Shown: piece after piece, positions 47,776 to 57,395 of the stretch
Position numbering within the stretch: the first letter of the stretch is position 1
Layout of the letters: every line of letters starts with the position of its first letter
Assembly: GCA_963813345.1 (NCBI GenBank)
Contig: CAWEYR010000002.1
Span: forward strand, 1 to 64,000
Direction of reading: 5' to 3'
DNA: 64,000 bases
Origin: CAWDDA01 sp963813345
GTDB lineage: Bacteria > Acidobacteriota > Blastocatellia > RBC074
Position numbers and translations under genes: made by a program
The notes under the pieces: generated by a model
The model's database searches: none
What the model was told of the DNA's origin: nothing
What the model saw: only the letters and a program-made list of their open reading frames with translations

Positions 47776-49159
47776 ATGAGATTACGCACAATCGTTGTAT
47801 TGGTATCACGCAAGATCGTTGCACTAACAATCATCGCTGCATTGGCAGTCCCTGCTGCCTCGCAAGAGAAAGCCCAAACGAGCCCCGACGAGAGCCTTTC
47901 GGGCCAGGAGAATCGTCACCACGAGGACGCAGCGCTCGCCGGGTTGCAGAATCTCTCCTTTTTAGTCCGGCCCTGATCGTGGCGTGGAACCGCATTGTCA
48001 ATGAGATTGCGTTTGCCGAGGATCAGTTCTTTACCTTTAAGGGCGTTCGCGCGCACGCGATGATGCACGTCGCGATCCATGACTCGCTCAACGCCGTCAT
48101 ACCCGTGTATCGACAGTTCGCGTACCGCGGTGGCGATTTCTTCGCTCATCCGATTGCCGCTGCCGCACAGGCGGCCCACGATGTAGTGCTCTCGCAATAT
48201 CCTGGCGAGCAGGCGCGCCTGGATGCGGAGCTGGCGAACTGGCTCTCGCCCATCCCGAACGGAGTCTACAAAACGCGCGGAATAACTCTGGGCCAGCAGA
48301 GTGCGGCAGCCATCCTTGCCTTGCGGGTGGGCGATGGCTGGGATTTTCAAGGCACCTATACTTTCTCGAACGAACTCGGAGACTATCAGACAACGCCGCC
48401 GTGGAACGGTTTTGTGTTTCAACCGGGGTTCCGTTTTGCAAAGCCTTTCGGCCTGCGCCGCCCCGACCAGTTCCGCCCGCCGCCTCCACCAGAGCTCGAC
48501 AGCCAAAGATATGCGGCAGCGTTCAACGAGGTGAAGGACTTCGGGCGCGTCGACAGTACCGTTCGCACACTTGACCAGACCCTCTACGCCGTCTGGTGGA
48601 TGGAGTTCACCGAAGGGTCAATGAACCGCCTGGCGAGGCAACTCGTCACCGAGCGGGACACAAACCTCTGGAAAGCAGCGCGCATGTTCGCACTCCTCAA
48701 CATGAGCATGTTTGACGGCGTACGTCGCCAATCTTGATTCCAAGTACGAGTACAACCATTGGCGTCCATACACGGCTATTCGCGAGGCGGCCTGCGACGG
48801 CAATCCGGCGACAACGGCGGACTCGAACTGGGAGCCGCTCCGGACAACGCCACCATCATCCAGAATATGCGTCGGCCCACTCTACGGTGTGCGGCTCCTC
48901 ATTCGAGGTCTTCAAGCGGACATTCGGAGACAATGTCTCGTTCACTATGGAGACGACGACTGCTCCACCCGAAATGCCGACTCGTTCTTTCGGAAGCTTC
49001 AGTGCTGCTGGAGCGGAGTGCGCAGACTCGCGCGTGCGGCTTGGCTACCATTTCCGTTACGCGACGAACCGCGGCCTGGCCCTCGGCCGTGCAGTTGGGG
49101 AATGGCTGGAGGAGAACCATCTCGAGTTCCGTGGCACATCTCTCGCGCACGACCGATGA
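47776..49159 (+). CDS. Vanadium-dependent haloperoxidase / PAP2-like secreted enzyme (three frameshifts)
   Basis: About 460 residues. AAAGGAGG 6 bp upstream of the ATG is a strong ribosome site. A signal peptide (IVALTIIAALAVPAASQE) leads into a helical domain (WNRIVNEIAFAEDQFFTFKG, RAHAMMHVAIHDSLNAVI). The catalytic part follows in two further frames: KYEYNHWRPYTAIREA (vanadate-binding Lys and Arg), PEYASAHSTVCGSSFEVF (S-x-H-S) and ADSRVRLGYHFRYATNRGLA (Arg and axial His), which is the full haloperoxidase/acid phosphatase signature. Breaks near 47972, 48725 and 48850. Substrate, halide or phosphate ester, cannot be told from sequence alone. Divergent from the winged-helix regulator. Confidence 0.83.
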
Positions 49160-49219
49160 CCGTTACAGGGGCCACGTTATTGCCGAAATGACAACGATCC
49201 CATGAGGGAAGGCTACTTT

Positions 49220-49247
49220 TTGACAGAAACTTGGCCATTTGTATCCT
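49220..49247 (+). promoter_or_regulatory. Sigma70-like promoter of the antitoxin gene
   Basis: TTGACA at 49220-49225, 16-bp spacer, TATCCT at 49242-49247. The -10 element overlaps the left arm of the palindrome at 49245-49281. Confidence 0.55.
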
Positions 49248-49281
49248 GTCAGAAAGTACGATAGTAATACTTTCTGACAGG
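49245..49281. promoter_or_regulatory. Perfect 14-bp inverted repeat, antitoxin operator
   Basis: CCTGTCAGAAAGTA / TACTTTCTGACAGG separated by 9 bp. It overlaps the -10 box and the ribosome site (AGGAG at 49279-49283), so binding would block both initiation steps. AbrB-type antitoxins usually repress their own operon through such palindromes. Confidence 0.75.
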
Positions 49282-49286
49282 AGCAC

Positions 49287-49574
49287 ATGATGTCGATCGT
49301 TAGAGTCAAAACAAAGGGTCAGGTGACAATTCCGACAGCGCTGCGCGCGCGCCTCGGTGTGTCCGTGGGCGATCTCCTGGAAGCGAAGGTTGAAGGCCAC
49401 GTGATCACGCTGACGCCAAAAACGCTCGTTGACAAAAGGCTCGCAGAAGGAATCGCGGATATCAAAGCCGGCCGGGTGAAGGGTCCATTCAAGTCAGCAG
49501 ACGAGCTTCTTGCTTCCTTGAACCGCACGAAACCGGAGAAGCGCGCAAAGAAACCTGGCACTCGACGAAAATGA
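49287..49574 (+). CDS. AbrB/SpoVT/MazE-type antitoxin
   Basis: A 95-residue product. The N-terminal swapped-hairpin DNA-binding domain is clear: RVKTKGQVTIPTALRARLGV then GDLLEAKVEGHVITLTPKTL. A C-terminal tail (FKSADELLASLNRTKPEKRA) would wrap the toxin. The stop overlaps the next start in an ATGA junction (49571-49574), typical of a toxin-antitoxin pair. Either ATG at 49287 or 49290 could start it. Confidence 0.88.
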   Translation: MMSIVRVKTKGQVTIPTALRARLGVSVGDLLEAKVEGHVITLTPKTLVDKRLAEGIADIKAGRVKGPFKSADELLASLNRTKPEKRAKKPGTRRK

Positions 49575-49615
49575 GGCTCTTTTACACCCGGCGGTTTGAG
49601 CAGAGTTTTGAGTGT
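49571..49615 (+). pseudogene. 5' fragment of RelE/HigB-like toxin gene
   Basis: ATGA-coupled to the antitoxin. Encodes MRLFYTRRFEQSFE, the first strand and helix of a RelE/ParE-fold toxin, and then loses similarity. The remainder of the toxin is found at 50096-50300. Confidence 0.65.
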
Positions 49616-49716
49616 CGCCGATCACGTAATACGTTGTGCAAATCTCCACCTGAACCAAAGTCCGCGCGTATAATTCCGCCCCTCCTAGCGACTCGATAGT
49701 CTCAAAAGAGTGACTC

Positions 49717-49745
49717 TTGACAACTATATCCGTGAGGGATACAGT
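49717..49745 (+). promoter_or_regulatory. Sigma70-like promoter of the padR remnant
   Basis: TTGACA at 49717-49722, 17-bp spacer, TACAGT at 49740-49745. It lies 9 bp before the remnant's ATG, implying the padR arrived with its promoter. Confidence 0.5.
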
Positions 49746-49753
49746 GGTCGCCT

Positions 49754-50106
49754 ATGCCACTGACAAACGCTAATTAACCTTTGACTGCAGCCGTGTTCCA
49801 CATTCTCTTGGTGCTCTCGGCGGAGAGAGGCATGGCTATGGAATAATGAAAATGGTTGAGGCGGACTCGCAAGGCAAAGTCGCTATGGGACCTGGCACAT
49901 TTTACGGCTCCCTCAAGCGTAAGCTCGAGAGTGGCTTAATGAGAGAAGGCGACACACGGGTTGATCCCGAAATGGATGATCAGCGCCGCATCTATTAACG
50001 AATTACGGACAGAGGATTACAGGCGCTCGCAGCAGAACACGAACGCTATCAACGCATTGTTACGCTCGCTCGGCAGCAGAACCTTTTACCAAAGAGATTC
50101 ACCTGA
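49754..50106 (+). pseudogene. PadR-family regulator pseudogene inside the toxin gene
   Basis: Readable parts are PLTAAVFHILLVLS, GERHGYGIMKMVEADSQGKV, MGPGTFYGSLKRKLESGLM, DPEMDDQRRIY and RITDRGLQALAAEHERYQRI, the classic PadR winged-helix order. Lesions: TAA at 49775-49777, a frame break near 49820, and TAA at 49996-49998 replacing an expected Tyr codon (RRIY-stop-RITDRG). With three lesions in 118 codons it is dead. PadR genes of this subtype in Acidobacteriota often precede permease-type ABC genes; none is here. Confidence 0.75.
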
Positions 50107-50300
50107 AGATGTTCAACGAGCATTCGCGAAACAGGCACAGTTTCTAGCGGCGAATCTTAGACATCCTTCATTGAAGGCGAAGAAATATGACGAAGCGAAC
50201 AATATCTGGCAGGCGCGAGTGAACCGCAATTGGCGAGTTCTATTTTCATATCCAAGGAGAAACATATTATCTCCTGGACATAATCCCTCACCCCAAATAG
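50096..50300 (+). pseudogene. 3' fragment of RelE/HigB-like toxin gene
   Basis: Reads SPEDVQRAFAKQAQFLAANL, RHPSLKAKKYDEANNIWQAR, VNRNWR and then, after a one-base break near 50242, FYFHIQGETYYLLDIIPHPK with a TAG at 50298-50300. This is the whole RelE/HigB-like domain minus the first 15 residues, including the conserved R-x-x-W-R-F and H-P-K end. With the fragment at 49571 it makes a complete toxin. Confidence 0.75.
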
Positions 50301-50332
50301 CCGCAACAAAGCCCTTCACAATTGAGGACCCG

Positions 50333-50422
50333 GGGAGCGCCAGGCTCCAGCCTGGCGCGTGGAGTGCCGTCAAGCGTCAGGTTGGATGACACGCCAGGCT
50401 GGAGCCTGGCGCTCCCAGGTTC
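50333..50422. repeat. Family C inverted repeat
   Basis: Same arms as 8470-8573 (GGAGCGCCAGGCTCCAGCC) with a different loop (about 27 bp). It lies between the toxin remnant and the convergent SDR gene. Confidence 0.85.
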
Positions 50423-50424
50423 CC

Positions 50425-51192
50425 TTATCGTGCTATCGCGCCTCCATCCACTACAAACACCTGTCCCGTCACAAACGAACTGTCATCAGATGCGAGATAG
50501 AGGGCCATGCCACCCACTTCGTCGGGAGTACCAACTCGCGGAATGGGCTGCAGGGTTTCGAGCTTCTTCACGTATTCGGGATTCTTCCAGAAGTATTCGC
50601 TGAAATCTGTCTGAATCAGACCGGGCGCAATCGCATTTACGCGAACATTGTGGTGTCCGAACTCGATCGCCCAGTTGCGAGTCATCATGATCAACGCAGC
50701 CTTGGTGGCGCTGTAGAGCAGACCGCCGCTTTGTGGACGGATTCCTGCAATCGAAGCGATATTGATGATCGAACCGCCTGAACCGCGCTCTATCATCTTT
50801 GGTACTACAAGCCTGATGAGTCGGAGCGCGGAAGCGACGTTGACTTCGAACATCTTGAAGAGCATGTCGTCTGTCACATCCAGCGCAGGTCCCTGACCAA
50901 TGTTCGTGGCACTGTTGTTGACAAGAACGTCTACCGGGCCAAACTGCTTTTCTGTCTCCGCTACAAGGTTCTCGAGCTGATCGACTCTTCCAACGTGGCA
51001 GGCGACGGGATGCACACGGCCCTCGAGTCCGCTGAACTCCTTCGCTGTCGCCTCCAGATTCTCGAGCTTCCGGCTGGCGATGACGACGTCCGCTCCGGAT
51101 TCAACAAGCCGCTGGGCTATCGCTTTTCCAATGCCGCGGCCACCTCCGGTTACAATTGCAACTTTACCTTTCATGCTGGTTTTTGAGCTCAT
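50425..51192 (-). CDS. SDR-family oxidoreductase (3-oxoacyl-ACP reductase-like)
   Basis: An intact 255-residue product. NAD(P) site VAIVTGGGRGIGKAIAQRLV, N-N-S-A (VLVNNSATNIGQG), catalytic Ser in IINIASIAGI and Y-x-x-x-K in LLYSATKAALIM, end VTGQVFVVDGGAIAR. Arg-Lys after the second beta strand (IASRKLENLEA) suggests NADP preference. It is divergent from an aldehyde dehydrogenase gene across a 145-bp gap, so the two may share a pathway, for example alcohol-to-acid oxidation. Confidence 0.92.
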   Translation of the reverse strand: MSSKTSMKGKVAIVTGGGRGIGKAIAQRLVESGADVVIASRKLENLEATAKEFSGLEGRVHPVACHVGRVDQLENLVAETEKQFGPVDVLVNNSATNIGQGPALDVTDDMLFKMFEVNVASALRLIRLVVPKMIERGSGGSIINIASIAGIRPQSGGLLYSATKAALIMMTRNWAIEFGHHNVRVNAIAPGLIQTDFSEYFWKNPEYVKKLETLQPIPRVGTPDEVGGMALYLASDDSSFVTGQVFVVDGGAIAR

Positions 51193-51337
51193 GAAGTCTT
51201 CCTTTGGATGGGATTTGATTGGCGCTCAACTTCGCACAGTTTGACTATCTTGACAAGCCCGCCTGTGAGACGCTCAAATCATAGTCTTTGATTCAACATG
51301 GTCTAATCTGAAAAGCTGACAAGGAGGCATAGCAGAG

Positions 51338-52783
51338 ATGGAAGCAGCAACTAAGGAGAATGCAATAGTCCGTGACAAGCTCTTTATCGGAGGCGCGTGG
51401 ACTCGGCCCGCCGGGTCGGGCTTGATTGACGTCTTCAACTCAACCACAGAAGACGTCATGGGCAGAGTCCCCGAAGGCTCACCCGAAGATATCGATAAGG
51501 CTGTGGCGGCGGCCAAGGCGGCCTTTCCTGGCTGGTCGCAAGCCGCGCCTGCCGAACGCGCGAAATACCTCGGCGCGGTCGCCGAAAAACTCACAGAGCG
51601 TCAGAACGAGATCGCTCTTCTCATAGCCAATGAAGTCGGGATGCCATTGCCTCTCGCGACTGCAGTACAGGCAGGTATGCCGGCAGCGAATATGGCCTTT
51701 TATGCCGGCCTGGCAGCGGAATACAAGTTCGAGGATGAACCTGTAGGCAATGCAACCGTGGTTCGCGAACCCGTCGGTGTCGTCGGTTGCATCACTCCCT
51801 GGAATTTCCCCCTTCACCAGGTAGTTGCCAAGATTGGTCCCGCACTTGCAGTAGGCTGCACCGTTGTACTCAAGCCAAGCGAAGTGGCTCCGCTGACGTC
51901 ATTCCTGCTGGCTGAGATCTTCGAAGAGGTCGGCCTTCCGGCAGGCGTCTTCAATCTCGTCACGGGTTATGGCCCGGTCGTTGGCGAAGCACTGGCCGCG
52001 CACAAGGACGTCGATATGGTTTCGTTCACGGGTTCGACACGAGCAGGCAAGCGCGTCAGCGAGCTCGCAGCGCAGACCATCAAGCGCGTGGCACTCGAGC
52101 TCGGCGGCAAATCAGCAAACATAATTCTCGATGATGCCGAGTTCGAGAAGGCTGTGAGCGCCGGCGTCGGGAGCTGCTATTTCAACTCCGGACAAACCTG
52201 TTCTGCATTGACGCGAATGCTCGTTCCACGCTCGCGACACGATGAAGCCGTCGAGATTGCAAAGAAAACGGCCGAGAAATTCTCTGTGGGCGATCCGCGC
52301 GCAGGTGAAGCCAAGCTCGGACCGCTCGTCTCGGCCACTCAACGCGATCGCGTTCGAAACTATATCAAAAAGGGAATCGAAGAAGGCGCGACGCTCGCGA
52401 CAGGAGGTCCCGATGCGCCGGAAGGGCTTGAGAAGGGTTACTTCGTGAGGCCGACGGTCTTTGCAAACGTTCGCAACGACATGACGATTGCGCAGGAGGA
52501 AATCTTCGGGCCGGTGCTTTCGATTCTTCCTTATGAAGACGAAGACGATGCAGTCAGAATTGCAAACGATTCGGTTTATGGTCTGGGCGGAAGCGTCTGG
52601 GCAGGAAGCGCCGACCGTGCGAAGAGTGTTGCACGCCGGCTGCGAACCGGACAGGTGGAGATCAACGGAGGCAGCTTCAATCTGATGGCGCCGTTTGGCG
52701 GGTACAAGCAATCCGGAAACGGCAGAGAGCTCGGAAAGTACGGGCTTGAAGAGTTCCTCGAGATAAAGGCGATGCTTCTGTAA
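51338..52783 (+). CDS. NAD(P)-dependent aldehyde dehydrogenase
   Basis: An intact 481-residue product. Catalytic Glu254 in LELGGKSANIILDDAEF and Cys288 in YFNSGQTCSALTRM; NAD-binding VSFTGSTRAGKRVSEL, oxyanion/substrate region PWNFPLHQVVAKIGPALAVG, C-terminal MAPFGGYKQSGNGRELGKYG. AAGGAGG about 10 bp upstream of the ATG. Oxidises aldehydes to acids; substrate not predictable. Confidence 0.95.
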   Translation: MEAATKENAIVRDKLFIGGAWTRPAGSGLIDVFNSTTEDVMGRVPEGSPEDIDKAVAAAKAAFPGWSQAAPAERAKYLGAVAEKLTERQNEIALLIANEVGMPLPLATAVQAGMPAANMAFYAGLAAEYKFEDEPVGNATVVREPVGVVGCITPWNFPLHQVVAKIGPALAVGCTVVLKPSEVAPLTSFLLAEIFEEVGLPAGVFNLVTGYGPVVGEALAAHKDVDMVSFTGSTRAGKRVSELAAQTIKRVALELGGKSANIILDDAEFEKAVSAGVGSCYFNSGQTCSALTRMLVPRSRHDEAVEIAKKTAEKFSVGDPRAGEAKLGPLVSATQRDRVRNYIKKGIEEGATLATGGPDAPEGLEKGYFVRPTVFANVRNDMTIAQEEIFGPVLSILPYEDEDDAVRIANDSVYGLGGSVWAGSADRAKSVARRLRTGQVEINGGSFNLMAPFGGYKQSGNGRELGKYGLEEFLEIKAMLL

Positions 52784-52786
52784 TAG

Positions 52787-52873
52787 ATGATAAGCGGCAC
52801 GCTTTAGGAAGCGATCGGCGGCGAAGAGAACATCCTCAAGCTCGTCGATCGCTTCATTCATGACGTGGGTTGA
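52787..52873 (+). pseudogene. Truncated-hemoglobin N-terminal remnant
   Basis: Just after the aldehyde dehydrogenase stop, the frame reads MISGTL, an in-frame TAG, then EAIGGEENILKLVDRFIHDV and a stop. L-Y-E-A-I-G-G-E and V-D-R-F-[YI] is the start of truncated (2/2) globins; the TAG replaces the usual Tyr. Nothing globin-like follows, so about 90 residues are missing. Confidence 0.5.
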
Positions 52874-52965
52874 AATACGGAGACAAGGCCGCTATGCGGC
52901 AGCTATCTTCGTGCGTTTTCTCCAAATGCAACAAGAATTGCAGAATTAGGATCTTGCATATTTTC

Positions 52966-52994
52966 TTGACAGTGAGTGGCAGGGAACGTAGGAT
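52966..52994 (+). promoter_or_regulatory. Sigma70-like promoter of the RpiR regulator
   Basis: TTGACA at 52966-52971, 17-bp spacer, TAGGAT at 52989-52994, about 59 bp before the ATG. A short inverted repeat TTGCT / AGCAA with a 12-bp gap follows at 53012-53033 and could be the regulator's own operator. Confidence 0.5.
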
Positions 52995-53052
52995 CAGGCC
53001 CTCCTGAGTTTTTGCTAAATTTCTGAAAAGCAATGGGAAAGACTCTCCTGCG

Positions 53053-53937
53053 ATGCCGCCGGTGAATTCTATAGAGCAGATAAGTCACGATCATAACTTC
53101 CGAGAGCGTGTGGAGGCGCACTATCCGAAGCTCGGGAAACAACGGCAGCGGGTGGTGAAATACGTCAACGATAATCTAAGGACGGCGGTCTTTCTGACCG
53201 TCAATCAGCTTGCAAACCAGGTTGGAGTGGATGCTGCGACGGTGGTGCGGACCGCGCAGGATTTAGGGTTTCGTGGGTATGGAGAGTTCATTGAGAGCGC
53301 ACGGGGACTTTTTCTCGAGACGCTCACGCCTTATGAGATTGCTCGACAGGAGATTCAGAGGTCGCTTGGCCCCGAACAGGCGGCCCTCGATTCAGTGCAG
53401 CAGGAGATTGAAAACCTGCTGCGTCTCGCAGCCGGAATCAATCCCAGGCAGTTCGTGAGTGTGGCCCGTCGGATCTGCAAAGCAAACCGGATCCTGGTGG
53501 TGGGCATCGATCTCGCAAGCACGCTTTCAGAACACCTGTCCTATACGCTTCAATCCCTCGGGCTGAATGCTCGCGCGGCGACCTCAGGTGGCGGGCGCCT
53601 GCGCAATCACCTCACCTCGATCGGCAAGGGAGATCTGGTGATCGCGATCACATTCCGACGCGGTCTGCGCGACACCGTGGGCGCAGCGAAAGCCGCGCGC
53701 GAAGCCGGCGCGTATACCGTGGCGCTGACCGACAGCGAGCTCTCCCCGCTTGTCAATATTTGTCACGAACATATTCTGGCGTCGATAAATAGTCATTCTT
53801 TTACGGGTTCATACGTGGCGCCGATGGCGGTAATTAATACCTTGATCGTCACGATGCTAAATTGTGATCCATCTCATACTCTGAAGGCGCTGGGCAGAAT
53901 CAACAAAGAGTTCGAGACCGGCCAGCGCTGGTGCTGA
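53053..53937 (+). CDS. MurR/RpiR-family transcription regulator
   Basis: An intact 294-residue product. N-terminal RpiR-type HTH (residues about 25-95): LGKQRQRVVKYVNDNLRTAV, TVNQLANQVGVDAATVVRTA, GFRGYGEFIESARGLF. C-terminal SIS domain (about 130-265): CKANRILVVGIDLASTLSEH, GKGDLVIAITFRRGLRDTV, GAYTVALTDSELSPLVN. SIS domains bind phosphosugars such as MurNAc-6-P or GlcNAc-6-P. It stands directly upstream of a TonB receptor, an esterase and a GH20 enzyme, all on the same strand, which points to a sugar-responsive regulator of that locus. Confidence 0.9.
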   Translation: MPPVNSIEQISHDHNFRERVEAHYPKLGKQRQRVVKYVNDNLRTAVFLTVNQLANQVGVDAATVVRTAQDLGFRGYGEFIESARGLFLETLTPYEIARQEIQRSLGPEQAALDSVQQEIENLLRLAAGINPRQFVSVARRICKANRILVVGIDLASTLSEHLSYTLQSLGLNARAATSGGGRLRNHLTSIGKGDLVIAITFRRGLRDTVGAAKAAREAGAYTVALTDSELSPLVNICHEHILASINSHSFTGSYVAPMAVINTLIVTMLNCDPSHTLKALGRINKEFETGQRWC

Positions 53938-54002
53938 GTGAGATTTCCCGACTATCGACTTAAACAATGACCCCGATTAACTCGAAGTTCATGAGGATGC
54001 AT

Positions 54003-57000
54003 ATGAAAGGCAAACCCCTCTTAGCCGTCACGGCGCTGGCGCTTTCACTCATCAGTATAGGCCAGGCGCAAACCACCTTCGCCACGTTAACCGGAAGAGT
54101 AACAGATGCCGCGGGCGCGGCGGCGCCCAGGACGACCGTTACCGTTAGAAACGTGCAGACCGGCGTGGAGTCTTCGGCCGAACCTAACTCGGAAGGCATC
54201 TACACACTCTCGCAACTCAAGGAAGGTCAATACACATTGACTGCGCGGAGCGACGGTTTCAAGGAGTTCGTCGTTCGCGATATCCAGCTGGTCGCCCGTG
54301 ATTACCGGCGCGTAGATATCACACTCGAGGTCGGCCAGGTGGAGGCGAAAGTGGAGGTCTCGTCGGGCAATACAGTGATTGAGACAGAAACCGCGCGCAT
54401 CTCCGACACGCGGGACATCGCCCAATTGCGCGATATGCCCCTGAACTCGCGAGCCATCTGGGCACAATTGGCTCTGGTACCGAACGTTCTGCAGGCCTCG
54501 GCTGGTTCGACAATTCGCTTCTCGGGCAGCCGCACAAACCAATCTCATTGGAGCATCGACGGCACGACGATGAGCGACGGCATAACTGAGACACAGATCG
54601 GACCTCTGGCCCAATACGTCGAGTCGTTTCAGGAGATCCGTATCGATTCGGCAAATAATTCGGCGGAGTTCGGCACGATCGGCCAGGTGACGATGATCTC
54701 GAAGGCCGGCACGAATTCTTTTCATGGCAGCTTGTTCGATTACTACTCCACACCGTGGTTTCGAGCGCGAAATCCTTTCGCCCCGGCGCGGGCCACCGGG
54801 ATCTCGCATTTGCCCGGCGGAAGTGCCGGCGGCCCGGTCTACATTCCCGGGCTTTATGACGGCCGTAACAAGACCTTTATCTTCGGCTCGTTCGAGACCT
54901 TCCTGGGGAGCCAGGCGTCGACGAATCTTCAATCCAACCGTTCCACTCTCGGCGTGGCGCTCGGGAGATTTTTCGGGGATCGCGACGCCGATCATCGATC
55001 CGCTTACCGGCCAGCCTTTCCCCAACAACCGGATCCCCTCAGGCCGGTTGAACCCGACGGCGGTCGCCATGCAGAACCGCTTTTATCCTGCTCCCCAACT
55101 TTGGGAACACGTCCGTGTTGCAGAATCAGAATAATCGACAGACCCTCAGCAGGGAGGCCGAATACGCAGGATTACTGGACGATCAGAGGCGATCACCGGT
55201 TCACGGCGAACGATTCGATCATGGGCCGGTACACGAAGCAGGACTTCGCCATCGACGATTTCCTGGGCACGCTCCCCACAATCCAACAGGGCCACGTGAC
55301 ACGAAAGAACCACGCGGCGACGATCTCGTACACCCATGTCTTTTCACCCACCATCATCAACGAATTTCGTTGGGGGACCGCGACCAACAATCTGCCGATC
55401 TTCCCACCGATCAATGGGCCGGAGTTCGTCGCCGAACTGGGGCTCGTTGGACTGGCTCCCGATCTGCCGGATGTACCCGGTATCCTGAACGTCGCTTTCC
55501 CGGGGCTTGGGCTGACAAACATCAGCCAGGGCAATTTCCGGAGTCCGGGTGCGGCCAATTATCTGCAAACCGTTCAGGATCACGTCAGCATCTCTCGCGG
55601 CCGGCACACTATGCGCGCCGGTATGGGCTACACCCACATCATCTTTGAAAACTATGCGGCAGACGCCAATCTGTTCGGCAATCTGACCTTCACGAACCGC
55701 TTCACCGGACATCCTTATGCGGACTTTTTGCTGGGCCTGCCATCGACCGCCGCGCGGTCTTTCCCTCCGCTCAGGCAAGACCGCTTGCGCCATCAGTACG
55801 ATTTCTTCTTCACGGATGATTTCAACGTGAGCCCGAATCTCACGGTGAATCTCGGGACTGCGCTATGAGTATCACCCCGGATGGACCGAGAAAAACGGTT
55901 ACTTGTCGATGTTCGACATAGTAAGCGGCAGCATTGTGGTGAAGGACGGCTCGCTCAGCAAGGTGAGCCCGCTGTTCCCCAAAGGATATGTGAATGTTGT
56001 CGAGGCAAGCAGCTTAGGTCTTCCTGGCGATACGCTCATCAGGACTGACAAGAACAACTTTGCGCCCCGTGTGGGATTCGCCTACCGGCCCTGGGGAAAC
56101 AATACCGTCATTCGGGGCGGGTTCGGAATCTATTTCGACGTCGTGCCCCGGGAAGCCACTATGGCCGGCGTTCCATTTGTAGTTAACGAGGAGCCTTTTA
56201 CCAATCCGGCCACGAACCCCCTGGTGATCCTGCCGAGGGTCTTCCCGGCCGCAGGCGGCGCCGGGCCATCTTCGGTCTCTTTGCCGGCGGCGGTGAATCC
56301 AGACATCCAGATGCCCTACAGCATGCAGTACAGCTTGACCTTCGAGCATTCGCAGTGGGATACGGGATTTCGCGTGTCGTATATCGGGACCAATACGCGG
56401 CAGGGAGACTATGGTTTTAACTACAATTCGCCCGTGCCGGACGGACGGCTCTATATCAATAAGCCACGCCCCTTTCCGCAGTATCCCGCCATCAACTACT
56501 TCACCAACGGCGCCGGTCACCAGTTCCACGGCTTCACGTTCGAGGTCGAGCGACGGCTGGCGCAGGGGCTGCAATTCCAAAGCTCCTGGGCGTGGGCGCG
56601 TGACATCGGCGACCTGGAGCGGGGCCAAATGCTCGAAAATCCCTTCGATCGCCAGCGTGAGCGAAGCGTAGCGCCCGATATCCCGACGCACCGGTTCACT
56701 ACCAACTGGATCTATCAGCTCCCATTCGGCAAGGGACGGCCGTTCCTCAACTCAGTTCACCCGGTGGTGAACGCCATCGTAGGCGGATGGGATATCAGCG
56801 GGATCTACAGTTATTATTCCGGGCAGTTTCTCACCGCCTTCTGGACCGGGCCGGATCCGACAGGCACGGCGTTTACGACCAGCGCAACCCGCCCGAATGT
56901 GACGATCCGGCCGGATCAGCTGCGCGATCCCAACTTGCCCAGCGATCAGCGGACCGTCAATCGCTGGTTCGATGCATCCGCGTTCGCGGGGCCGCCGGTG

Positions 57001-57285
57001 GGCCGCTTCGGAACTTCATCCAAAGGCGAGATCATAGGGCCCCACGTGAACGTCTGGCACATGGGCTTTTTCAAGTCATTCTATTTCACTGAGACAATCC
57101 GTTTGCGCTGGGAATTAACGGCGACGAACATTTTCAACCATCCGAACTATAGCAACCCCGCCACCAATATTTCACAGGCGGCAGCTGTCGGCGTGATCTC
57201 AGGCGTCGGTGGCGTCAACGGGGCATCGACCGGCGACCAGCCCAACGTACGAAATTTCCGCATGGGCTTGCGCCTCGAGTGGTAA
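54003..57285 (+). CDS. Oar-like TonB-dependent receptor with carboxypeptidase-regulatory-like domain (three frameshifts)
   Basis: About 1,090 residues. Signal peptide MKGKPLLAVTALALSLISIG. Residues about 25-110: CarboxypepD_reg-like domain (ATLTGRVTDAAGAAAPRTTV). Plug domain: MPLNSRAIWAQLALVPNVLQ, FSGSRTNQSHWSIDGTTMSD, FGTIGQVTMISKAGTNSFHG. Then a beta-barrel (DYWTIRGDHRFTANDSIMGR, NNFAPRVGFAYRPWGNNTVI, FQSSWAWARDIGDLERGQML) ending NVRNFRMGLRLEW with a terminal aromatic residue as in outer-membrane barrels. Breaks near 54955, 55105 and 55865. Such receptors in Acidobacteriota import or bind large substrates across the outer membrane. Alternative in-frame starts exist at 53967 and 53997. Confidence 0.9.
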
Positions 57286-57395
57286 GTTCCTTCGATCGTG
57301 AGAGAGGACGAAACATGCGAGCCTGGAACAACTCCTGGTCGTTTGTTTCGTCCTCTCTCGTGAATCTCGCCAGTTTCGATCCAAAGGTGGGAGCC

